A stretch of DNA of 64,000 nt, taken from positions 1,860,001-1,924,000 of the forward strand of contig SDUX01000008.1 of NCBI GenBank assembly GCA_008729055.1, in the 5' to 3' direction. This stretch comes from Pyropia haitanensis (taxonomy: Eukaryota; Rhodophyta; Bangiophyceae; Bangiales; Bangiaceae). The position numbers were made by a program, and so were the translations under genes. A model generated the notes under the pieces. The model worked only from the letters and a program-made list of their open reading frames with translations. It was not told the origin of the DNA and searched no databases. Of the stretch, positions 11,988 to 21,229 are shown piece after piece; position 1 is the first letter of the stretch; each line of letters begins with the position of its first letter.

Positions 11988-12959
11988 GGGGGGGGGAGGA
12001 GGCAACCACGCAGCGTACTTGTACTCACCTTCGCTGCTGCGTGGGAGAGGGGCGGTGTGTTACATTTTATTTTTTATTGCCCCCGCAGGGGTCCGCCCGA
12101 GCCTGGTCACGCTGTCCCGCTGAGCCTGGCGACGCTGTCCCGCCGAGCCGGAAGACCACCCGCCGTCGAGCGGGAGGGGCATGACCTGTACCGGCCACCG
12201 AGGAGAGGTCAAGCGGGGCGGCGGTCGTGCCGACCTTGCCGCATTTGCATTGAGGTCCGGGGTCCCCGGTCAACCCCGCCACAGCGCTCCCCGCCAGCGC
12301 CACGCCGCTCCTCCTCCTACGCCACCCGCAGCAACAGTGTGGGGCGAGCGTGCGCCAGGCGGAGCAGCCGGCGGCAGCCGAGGCTGCCATGGGCCCTTGC
12401 CCCCCCCCCCAACTACCTCTGCTGGCAGCGGCCAGCGGTGCCTCGCTCCGTCCACTGCTGCGGCCACCCGGCCGGCCGGGGCCGCATCCCGCCACGAGCG
12501 AGACTGTGGGGGGCGTCAGTCCACGGCCAGAGGCAGACGCGCCAGAGACTGGCCGGCTGGTATGACCAGCAGAGTAGGGTTGGGCTACGCTGGGTGTGGA
12601 GCGCGCGGGCGAGGGGGGAGGGCACGAACCACATACGGCGCGCACTCGACGTGCGCCGCCTGGAAGGGGGAGAAGAGGAAGCAGCGACTACCGTCGTGGT
12701 CCGTTCCGCATCCATCATGCCCGTCTACAGGTGCCTGAGGAGGAAGCGGCGGAGGGGGGTGGCCAGCGGCCCCGTGTTGGAAGGGGACGGGGTGGAACTT
12801 CGCAATGACGGATGGCAAGCTGGCGCCGCGCAGAAAGGAGAGTGCCGCGTGGCAGGGGAACTGCTGCGGCAGCTGACCACGGCCGGACAGGAAAGACATA
12901 ACACAATACGCGCATCGCTGCAGGACCTTCGCCACCCCCGCTGAAGATACCCGCCTTCC
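11988..12959. other. Intergenic between convergent cyclin and adenosyltransferase genes
   Basis: Two genes converge on this 970-bp stretch. It begins with an AT-richer part (12,055-12,080) suited to a cyclin 3' untranslated region and holds a small tandem repeat at 12,099. No ORF here shows coding character on either strand. Confidence 0.5.
12099..12144. repeat. Two tandem copies of a 23-bp unit
   Basis: The unit starting GAGCCTGG and ending CTGTCCCGC(T/C) occurs at 12,099-12,121 and again at 12,122-12,144 with two or three differences, and a third copy begins but breaks off. Confidence 0.8.
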
Positions 12960-14717
12960 CTATGTCGTTACGCGCGGTGCCGCCGGGCCCGATCCCTTGA
13001 CCGCCTTGACCACCGTGGCGCCTGCGCCCCCCTCCTCGACGGCGGCTGCCGTTGTTGCCGCCGCGACGTCAACGCCCGCGTCGGGCGCCGTGTCGGCCGG
13101 CGGTGCGGCGGCGGTGCCCCCCCCCCCGCCTCGCCCCCCTCCGCTGCCGCCAGCGCGTCAGGCGACGCGTCCTTGTCCCACGTGCAGTCGGCCACCCCCA
13201 CCGCCGCGTTGGCCGCGCGTGCCGCGACAAACAGGTAGTCGCTGAGGCGGTTGAGGAAGACGTACGCGTCGGTGCGGACGCCGCCAGCGCGCACCAGGTT
13301 GGTCGCCTCCCGCTCCGCGCGCCGCGCAACGGTGCGGGCCGTGTGGAGGGCGGCCGCGGCCAGGGAGCCGCCGGGGAGGATGAAGGAGGTCAGGGGTGGG
13401 AGCGCCGCGGTGTGCGCGTCCATCCACGACTCGAGGGCGGCCGTCGCGGCGGGCGCCGACGGGAACTGGGTCGTCGTCTTGGCCGCCGCTTCCGACGTGG
13501 GAGGGGTGGCCAAGTGGGCGCCCAGCTGAAAGAGCGCGTGCTGGATGTACGAGAGCTCACGGGAGAGGGTGCTCAGTCTGGGGGGGGGGCGGGGGGCAGG
13601 GCGCAAAGGGATGGACATGTTGAGCAGTAGCGAGCATGGGTCACGGGGGAAAGAGCCAACGCCGCGGAGGGTAGTCAGTACCACACGTCGCACGCACAAG
13701 AGGAAAGGAGGACACTGGCAGGCCCCCTTGTGGCGTAGCCCATCCATACCCAGAGAGCTGCGGTGGTGGGCAGGACAGAGCGCACCCCCCAGGCGGCAGC
13801 GTACCTCTTGGCAGGCCCCGAGTCCAGGCCGGGCAGCGCCGACGAAATGGATGCCACGGCCATGCCAATGGCCGCGTTGCATTCGTCCAGCGAGCCGCTA
13901 CACAGCGCCAGCCATTTACAAAGAGGAGGAAGCGCCACAACAGCCGCGACGCGGAGAGACAAGCACAGCACACGCATGAGAGAAAAAAGGAGGGGGAGCG
14001 GCGGCACAAACACAAGGGGCGCACCACGTACAGGAGCCCAGTCAGGCCCCGTCCGCATCACGAGCCACCTGGCTACAGCGCCACCCCCGCAGGCAACCAG
14101 ACAGCCAGGGCGTGGCCAAAACCGCCAGCAGGTCGGCGCCCCCCCCCCACCCCAACGCAGCGAGTAGGCCCTCATCACCACACAATGAAACGCGGCAGGG
14201 GTCGCCAGTAGCGAGCAAAACTCAGCGAGAGCAATAAACGGGAGCGCCCAAGGAAAGAGCAGCAGCGCCCCCAGTCCCCACTGGCGGGAACCAGAGAAGA
14301 AAGCATAAAAACATACTATGCGCTCACGCGGTCATGGTTCTTGGCAACGCGCTTGCCAGAGAAGAGGCTGGTCTCCCCGCTGTCGCCCGTCTTCGTGTAA
14401 ATCTTCATGGCTGCAGCCGTGGCCAGTGATGGGTCTGGGAGAGCAGCCCGCGGAGAGGGGGGGGGGAGGAGCGGCGCCGGGAGCGAGACGCCGCGCCAAA
14501 GGTGTGGGAGGTGACGGCGGGCAAAGGGGTGCCAGACGGCGGGGGGGAGGGCACTCAGGCCGGGCAGCAGCGACAGGCGAGTGGACGACGCCAGAGGATG
14601 GACAAACTGGCCGTCGTCAGCGGGCGCCTCGTGGAGTGTGCGCAGCAGCGTCGTGCACGTGGGCCCAAGCACTGGCAGCGTGGTCCCGACGCGCAGCCGC
14701 GCGTGGGGCGCTCCCAT
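12960..14717 (-). CDS. MMAB: PduO-type cob(I)alamin adenosyltransferase (MMAB-like)
   Basis: This enzyme transfers the adenosyl group of ATP to cob(I)alamin, making adenosylcobalamin for methylmalonyl-CoA mutase in mitochondria. There are three exons: 14717..14317, 13897..13805 and 13577 to the end. Intron 1 has donor GTATGT; the join completes HDRVSA-YGSLDECNAAIG, a family hallmark. Intron 2 (13578..13804) has donor AG|GTACGC and acceptor CCCCAG|A and joins AKR-LSTLSREL. Visible motifs are TKTGDSGETSLFSGKRV at the core start (ATG 14408), FILPGG, ARTVARRAER and FLNRLSDYLFVAAR. An upstream in-frame ATG at 14717 adds 103 residues rich in Arg, Ser and Leu that fit a mitochondrial presequence. 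After WDKDAS the tail changes character at an 11-base C run (13117-13127): the literal frame stops at 12968, but with one extra base the frame is more codon-like and stops at 12960. Confidence 0.85.
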
Positions 14718-15405
14718 CCACGCCTCGGCCCACGAGCCGCCGAGACACCGCGACGAGCCGCGCGGCCGGCGGCGGTTCGAGTGCCACGGGCGACGACTCA
14801 GCCAGACTTGAAGATCGTGGTCCTTCTTTTCAGTGCGTTTTTCTCCAAACTCCGTAAATGCAGTGGAACGAGGGAAGCCACGTGTACTGCAGGGGTCTCG
14901 AGTGCCGCGTGATCTGTCCCACCCCGACCCAGCGCCTGCGCTTCGGGAGCGGGCCACCTCTCACCGCAATACCGTGCCTCCCGCACCTGCCCAGCACATT
15001 CCCTTCACCGCTGCCACCTCACCTTCTGGACCCCGTAGTTCCGCCACGCTCTTCCCCCACCATGCAGAGGCGGGCGGCATCGCCGCTCCCCGCCGATGGC
15101 GCGGCGGGCGGCAGCCGACGGAGGGTGTCAACCTGGGGCTGGGCGGCCCCCCCCCCGCTGGGGCTCGCGCGGCCGCTTTCTCCTTGCAGGAAACGGCAAG
15201 GGTGGGCGGCGGTCACCTCTGCCCTGCTGGCCACCACGACGCCGGTCGCGCAGCCGCGGTTATGCAGCTGGGTGCGGCGGCCACCCCTTCCCGACCGCTG
15301 GCGGTGCGGCCGCAGCGGGCTCCTGCCGGGTTCCTCCCCCCCCCCGGCGGCGTTTCCGTCCGTCACTCCATCCTCCCCCCACCTCGCGACGTGCCACCGC
15401 TCTCC
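14718..15405. promoter_or_regulatory. Shared upstream region of divergent genes
   Basis: The adenosyltransferase (leftward) and the channel (rightward) start from opposite sides of this stretch, so it should contain both promoters. A T-rich patch lies near 14,820-14,840. No TATA-like element can be assigned with confidence. Part of the right side may encode a transit peptide for the channel. Confidence 0.4.
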
Positions 15406-16470
15406 ATGGCTTTGAGGAGACATTCCCGCCCCGTTGCCCGCCTCCGGCGCGCTCTTCTGGGCCGGTGCGGCCTCCTTGAGAACCTGCCCCCCTACCGGCT
15501 CTCCCGCTCCAAGGTGCAGCGGCTGCTGAGCTCGGGCACCTGGGATTGTGTCATCCTGGCAGAGGTGGCGATGCTGTCGGCGCTGTTCTTTGTCGGCACC
15601 CTCCCCATCAGCGCGGAGCTACGAGGACGCCTACGGATGACGGAGCTGATCATGAACGTAGGCATGCTCGGCGAACTCTTGGCGCGCTGGTGGGCAAAGG
15701 GTTGGCACCTGGAGTACCTCCGTAGCCCCTATACCATGGTCGACATCCTATCGGTGGTGCCGCTGGTCAACCGCGTGGTCCGGTGGGTGTTGGGCGGCGC
15801 CATCGCCGCCGGCGCGTGGGTGGTGGGTCTCGCAACGGGGGCGGGCGTTGGGGCTGCGACTGCGGGGGCGGGGGGGGGGGCAACGACTGTCGCGGCCGCC
15901 TCTGCAGTCGCCGCCGCTGCTGCAACCGGCGCGGCGTCGACCGCGGGCGTCGCGGCAGCGGTAACCACCGCCACCCCCGCCGGCTCCCTCTCTTTTGTGC
16001 GCATCCTCCGGCTGACGCGCGTGCTTCGTATCTCCCGTGTGCTGTCAGGCCGCAAGTCTGGCCTTCTTGCTCGCCTTCCTGACGCACAGCTGCGGCTGCT
16101 GCGCATCCTCTTTAGCCTCTTTTCCATCGTATGGCTATTTTCTGGGCTCATCTACAACGCCGAGCGGGTGGCACAACCCGCCTTTTCCACGTTTGCGCAT
16201 TCGTTGTACTTTTGCGTAGGGGTTATGGCCGTCGGCTACGCCGACGCTGCCCCCGTGACGCCCCTGGGAAAGCTGGTGACGGCCACCATGATTGTGACAG
16301 GCGTTGTGGCCATCCCGTGGCAGGTTGCGTCGCTGCTCAAGTCGGTGGTGGTGGCACAGAGTAAGCGAGAGACCGTGTGTGGGCGGTGCGGCCTGCGCTT
16401 CCACGACCCGGACGCGGTGTATTGTAAGATGTGTGGGACACCGATCTTCCAAGTGTATGACGGACTGTGA
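15406..16470 (+). CDS. Six-TM voltage-gated-type ion channel with C-terminal zinc ribbon
   Basis: From ATG 15406 (MALRRHSRP) the product has 354 residues. Likely segments: S1 about 46-68, S2 79-99, S3 111-131, an Ala/Gly-rich spacer 132-190, S4 197-213 with regularly spaced arginines (RILRLTRVLRISRVL), S5 229-252, pore 260-283 and S6 288-315. The pore sequence MAVGYADAAP (274-283) occupies the place of the potassium filter TTVGYGDxxP, with Ala for the second filter Gly and Ala for the usual Thr. S6 has IVTGVVAIPWQV, which resembles cyanobacterial ion-transporter proteins as I remember them. The tail ends in a zinc-ribbon pattern, C325xxC328 and C340xxC343, with H333 between. The frame is open upstream to an ATG at 15262, allowing a 48-residue extension that could be a plastid transit peptide. 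A plastid, cyanobacterium-derived channel is inferred; ion selectivity is unknown. Confidence 0.8.
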   Translation: MALRRHSRPVARLRRALLGRCGLLENLPPYRLSRSKVQRLLSSGTWDCVILAEVAMLSALFFVGTLPISAELRGRLRMTELIMNVGMLGELLARWWAKGWHLEYLRSPYTMVDILSVVPLVNRVVRWVLGGAIAAGAWVVGLATGAGVGAATAGAGGGATTVAAASAVAAAAATGAASTAGVAAAVTTATPAGSLSFVRILRLTRVLRISRVLSGRKSGLLARLPDAQLRLLRILFSLFSIVWLFSGLIYNAERVAQPAFSTFAHSLYFCVGVMAVGYADAAPVTPLGKLVTATMIVTGVVAIPWQVASLLKSVVVAQSKRETVCGRCGLRFHDPDAVYCKMCGTPIFQVYDGL

Positions 16471-16849
16471 AGGAGCATGGCGCGTGAGAGGTGGTGGGGA
16501 GGAGAGGAAGCACATAGAGGGGAGGGGATGAAGGCGATACAAGGCTGCGTAGGAGGCGGATGATTGGCGAAGGGGAGCATCGCGAGTGGGTGGCGGGCTT
16601 CGCAGTGCAAGGGCCCGTGTAGACCCGAGTGGTTTTGACAATAGCACAGCAACGGCCGCGCTGAGACAAGTGCTACGGACGCGCTCGCTCGCCGATGTAC
16701 AGCGACGGAGCGTACCTATCCATGCCCCCCTGGACAAACGGAGATGACCGCCCTCTGGTCTAGGTTCACCAGCCAACAGGAGTTGCAAGGACATCATGCT
16801 GGAAACACCCACAACAAGAATAGGCAAAAAAGGTCGCGGGGGGAGGAGA
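16471..16849. other. Intergenic, channel 3' flank
   Basis: About 380 bp between the channel stop and the tRNA. It is less GC-rich than the genes and shows nothing coding. A run of six A (16,826-16,831) acts as a T6 terminator for the minus-strand tRNA. Confidence 0.6.
16826..16831 (-). terminator. RNA polymerase III T6 terminator of the tRNA
   Basis: TTTTTT on the minus strand lies 18 bases past the tRNA 3' end, the usual arrangement for Pol III termination. Confidence 0.7.
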
Positions 16850-16935
16850 TGAGCCTGGCAGGACTCGAACCTGCAGTCTCTCGATTTGGAATCGAGCGCG
16901 GTGTTTGTTCAGACAGCCAATTTTGCCACAGGCCC
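16850..16935 (-). tRNA. trnW: tRNA-Trp (CCA) with an overlong D region
   Basis: The acceptor strands GGGCCTG and CAGGCTC pair fully (one G-U), with discriminator A. The T arm is GCAGG-TTCGAGT-CCTGC, and the anticodon arm is CTCGA-TTCCAAA-TCGAG, giving anticodon CCA. The internal Pol III promoters are clear: a B box GGTTCGAGTCC and an A-box-like TGGCAAAATTGG. The molecule is 86 bases with a 5-base variable loop, 13-15 more than expected. The surplus lies between G18-G19 of the D loop and the anticodon stem. A small ectopic intron is one explanation (such introns are known in red-algal nuclear tRNAs); a tRNA-derived pseudogene is another. The CCA tail is not encoded, as usual for eukaryotes. 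Confidence 0.75.
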
Positions 16936-18109
16936 CTCTCCTGTCGATGCACCAGGCGTCCACAATCACAAATATATAGTCGTGGTCTTGGCATGTTGCG
17001 TGGTATTCTGTAGGTGCGGTCTCACGTACGCTCTCTCTCCGACAAAACAAAGCACCATTTGTCATATATCTCTGCCACTTCACTATCATGCTAGCCAACG
17101 CCATCATCGCCGCTGCTTCACACACAGCGTCAGTGTGCTTTGAACAGGGTGTCGCGTTGAGTCGCCGGTACCTGGTCTCATGGATTCGTTCTGTTGAACA
17201 ACCTCAGTGCCTCGCCGCGCAACTTACCCCAGCAGCCTTTGAGTGCACCACGGCTTCCGCTGTACTTGAGTTGCCCAGCGCATTAAGGCGCCCACGACGA
17301 CAACAAAGCAGGGCGGCATGTACCACGATGTGCCCCCAAGGTTGCGTAGTTGAGTGCAGTTGGCAACTGGTGCCTCTTCTGCTCACATCCAGTTAAGGAC
17401 GGTCGCGTCTGGGAGTACCTCGACCGATGAGATGCTCAGAAAAAGCGTACTGAAGCGTCCCCGTGAGAAGCAAACAGACACCTGCAGAACGAAAAGCCCG
17501 TACAAGAGAAATGTACCCCCCATCCACAGATGCACCACGTGCTCCTCTTCATTGTCGTGTTTTTTATTGCTCTTTTCGTACACCGCGCCTCGGAAGCCGT
17601 ATGTCCGATAAGACCTCTACCTTATGTTGACTGGGTGTGTGTCTTCGAAGTGTTCAGAAGTCTCGAGATACTCAGCTCGTACTGTTTGCAGAACGAACCA
17701 CCTTTGTGCGGAGCCGTCATTGGTCAGAGGTCTATGTCATCTATGGCATGTCATTAGTCACCAACTGCTCTTGTCCGAGCGAGACAAATGTATGGAACTA
17801 CGTCTTGTTTTACGATTAAAATTAACCGACCGTTTGCCTGAGAGCAGGCAATGCATAAGTCAACTTGTGTTCCAAGTGTATGGGTTCCGACCTATGTCAA
17901 GTGTGGAGTTTGTCCGCCACCCTCTCTCGACGCAGGCTCCAACACTCGGGGTCCATCGACACGGACGCTACGCGGTGTTCGTGGCAGGCACCAGCCCGCT
18001 CTTCTTCTACCTTCGAGGTGGTGGGCATCTGTTGTACGTCCGTACCTGCCCTGACGGTGCCTACATTCCAGGCAGTTGCTCGTACCGGTGCTGTCCCTTC
18101 TTGCCGGCC
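16936..18109. other. Intergenic, comparatively AT-rich
   Basis: Nearly 1.2 kb of balanced composition precedes SDHA. No ORF has the GC3 bias of the real genes here. It presumably includes the SDHA promoter; I see no recognisable element. Confidence 0.5.
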
Positions 18110-20469
18110 ATGAGCTTCCTCGGCGCCACCCGTGGTGGCGTCGCGGCCACCTTGACGGCTGTTGCCCGTGCGTCGGCAGCGTCCACTGCCATCGCGTCGC
18201 GCAGCGGCGGCGGCAGCGTCGGTCTCGGCAGCAGTGTCGGTGTCGGCAGCGGGGTCGGTGCGCTCCACCGCGGTCTACACGCGACGCCCGCCGCGCGGGC
18301 GGTCGTGGGCGGGGCTGCCCAGGCGGCGCGGGAGGACGCGACGGCTGGGGCGTCGCAGCCTGCTCCGCACGCGTACCCCATCATTGACCATGAGTATGAT
18401 GCGGTTGTGGTAGGCGCGGGGGGGGCGGGTCTCCGCGCCATGATCGGGCTCTGCGAGTCTGGGCTGAAAGCGGCGTGCGTCACGAAGTTGTTCCCGACGA
18501 GGAGTCACACAGGTATGGTATGGTGGCGAGTCAGGATGAGAGGCAGGCGTGTGGGGGGGGGGGGGGGCGGGCGGCGTGAAGTTTGTCCTGGAAGTGGAGG
18601 GGTTGTCGTCTGTGGGCATGCTTGTGTGCTTGGTACTTGTCGCGGTGGGGTGTTGCTTATGCTGGTTGGTGATGATGCTCACGTTCTCTTTCTTTCTCCT
18701 TGCTGTGCTTGCTTGTGGTCATCGTTTTCGCATTTGTCGCGATGTCGGACTTTGCTGTTTGTGTTGTCGCTCTGGTTTTTTTCCACGCAGTGGCTGCCCA
18801 AGGAGGCATCAATGCGTCTCTGGGTAACATGCACAAGGATGACTACCGGTGGCACATGTACGACACTGTCAAGGGCTCTGACTACTTGGGCGACCAGGAC
18901 GCCATCCAGTACATGACAAAGATGGCGCCCCAGGCGGTCATTGAGCTGGAGCATTATGGTCTGCCCTTCTCCCGCACCGAGACGGGCCACATCTATCAGC
19001 GCGCGTTTGGTGGGCAGTCGCGGAACTTTGGAAAGGAAGGTCAGGCTTACCGCTGCGCCGCCGCCGCCGACCGGACGGGCCACGCCATGCTACACACCCT
19101 CTATGGGCAGGCCCTGAAGCACGACGCCACCTTCTTTGTGGAGTACTTTGCGTTGGACCTGCTCATGGATGACGACGGGCGCTGCCGAGGGGTGCTGGCG
19201 CTGTGCATGGAAGACGGTACGCTCCACCGTTTTCGCTCACACGAGACGATCATCGCGACTGGCGGCTATGGCCGCAGCTACTTCTCGGCCACCAGCGCCC
19301 ACACGTGCACGGGCGATGGCAACGCCATGGTCGCCCGCGCGGGGCTGCCGCTGCAGGACCTTGAGTTTGTGCAGTTCCATCCGACGGGCATTTATGGCGC
19401 GGGGTGCCTCATCACGGAGGGCTCCCGCGGGGAAGGTGGCTTCTTGAAGAACTCTGTGGGCGAGCGCTTTATGGAGCGCTACGCGCCGGTGGCCAAGGAC
19501 CTTGCCTCCCGCGACGTGGTGTCACGCGCCATGACGCTGGAGATTAAGGAGGGCCGCGGTGTCGGCCCCGAGAAGGACCACATCCTGCTGCACCTGGATC
19601 ATTTGCCGCCAGAGAAGCTGCACAAGCGGCTGCCGGGAATCAGTGAGACGGCAAAGATCTTTGCGGGCGTGGACGTGACCAAGGAGCCGATTCCTGTGTT
19701 GCCAACGGTGCACTACAACATGGGGGGCATTCCCACCAACTGGCGGGGGGAGGTGCTGGCGCCGACCAAGGAGGACCCCCACGCGATTGTGCCGGGTCTC
19801 TTGGCAGCTGGTGAGGCGGCGTGTGCGAGCGTCCACGGCGCCAATCGGCTTGGCGCCAACAGCTTGCTGGACATTGTCGTGTTTGGGCGGGCGTGCGCGC
19901 AGCGGGCGGCGGAGCGGGTCAAGCCGAATACGCCCCACGAGCCGCTTGGGAGCTCCCCCCAATCGACGGGCGAGGCGTCGGTCGAGTCGCTCGACGATGT
20001 GCGGTGGGCCGACGGTGGCACCCGCACCTCCGTGCTGCGCCTCGAGATGCAGAAAGCGATGCAGACCCACGCAGCGGTCTTCCGCACCCAAGATACGCTC
20101 GCCGAGGGGTGTGACAAGCTGGACGCGATCTATGCCAAGTACGCAGACCTCAAGATTTCCGACCGCGAGATGGTGTGGAACACGGACCTGATCGAGGCGC
20201 TCGAGCTGCAGAACCTGCTACAGAACGCCGTTGTGACCATGCACTCGGCCGAGGCACGCAAGGAGTCGCGCGGCGCCCACGCGCGGGAGGACTTTCAGGA
20301 CCGGGATGACGTCAATTGGCGCAAGCACACCCTCGGCTGGGTGGCACCGTTCGATGAGCCCAAGGCATACCCCCGGGGTTTTGTGAAGATTGACTACCGC
20401 CCGGTCATCAACGACACCCTCTACCCCGAGGAGCAGACGTCGTTCCCACCCAAGGCACGCGTGTATTAG
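18110..20469 (+). CDS. SDHA: Succinate dehydrogenase flavoprotein subunit
   Basis: This is the catalytic subunit of respiratory complex II, oxidising succinate to fumarate on the matrix side of the inner mitochondrial membrane and passing electrons through FAD to the iron-sulfur subunit. Exon 1 is 18110..18512 and exon 2 is 18791..20469; the 278-bp intron has donor AG|GTATGG and acceptor CGCAG|T. The join gives [20 protein letters not shown], which contains the His (residue 133) that binds FAD covalently. Other family marks are the FAD fold [54 protein letters not shown] and the C-terminal [14 protein letters not shown]. The 693-residue precursor is longer than most because of about 90 N-terminal residues rich in Ala, Ser, Gly and Arg that fit a mitochondrial presequence. 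The CRTISO-like gene follows on the same strand, about 760 bp downstream. Confidence 0.97.
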
Positions 20470-21229
20470 GAAGTGGGCAGCATAGGGTCGTCGGAAGACG
20501 CGTGGTACCCCCCCCCCCTCCATCTGATGACGCATCTGGGGCACAGTTGTGCGCATTCATGTCGACTGGTGAGGGCACATGGCACAGTTGGCAACCGCGA
20601 CGTGATTGGTGTGGGGCTTCGTGGGTATCGGCCCCACGACGTGTTTTTTAGCGAGGTGTGGGAGCTGCGCGGTGGAGCGTGCGCCCTCACGTCCGAACGC
20701 AACACCCCCGACCTTTGGAGTGATGGACAGGCTGGGCGGAAAGCGGCATGACAAAGGGACTCTGGTGCCGCGTCGGTGATGGTGGCGGCGGACCAGGCGG
20801 TGGGCCTCGGCGCTGGCACGCCATGATGGCACGCGGCGACTCGCCGCGGTCCGCGCCGCGGTGTCGCGACATCTGCCCAGAGCGACAAATCTCAGCCACG
20901 CGCATGATCCCCCACTGTGCCCCCACCGTGTGCAGTCGTGGCGCGTGGAAGCAGCGACTGTGCGCTCGGACGATCAGCCGACCACCACCACCGCCACCGC
21001 CCCGCCATTGTCCTGGCATCCCTACCGCCTCGCCACTGCCACCACCCGCTACGGCACTTCCCCGCGGCTGCCCCCCCCCCCCAGCACCTCTCCCTCTTGT
21101 CTATTGCGGGACTACCATGCGTCGCGCCCACCCTCCCCCCCCGGCAGCCTTCCTGCCCCCCCCCGCCTCCCTCTACGCCCGCCGCCACCCCTCCACCGCC
21201 GCCACCCGACCGCCGGCGCGGCCGGTCCC
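20470..21229. other. Intergenic between SDHA and the CRTISO-like gene
   Basis: The first half is the SDHA 3' flank. The second half is Pro/Arg/Ser-rich in translation. An ATG at 21117 in another frame opens a stretch (MRRAHPPPPAAFLPPPAS...) with the look of a transit peptide, so the next gene may begin here if the nearby C runs are miscounted. Confidence 0.45.

Noticed and set aside
15063..15415. Overlapping + ORF in another frame before the channel
   Set aside because: It has no motif and ends inside the channel's N-terminal region. It could at most be part of the leader.
16850..16935. Alternative anticodons for the tRNA using a canonical 37/38 intron
   Set aside because: Those foldings lack U33 or a five-pair anticodon stem, whereas CTCGA-TTCCAAA-TCGAG is perfect.
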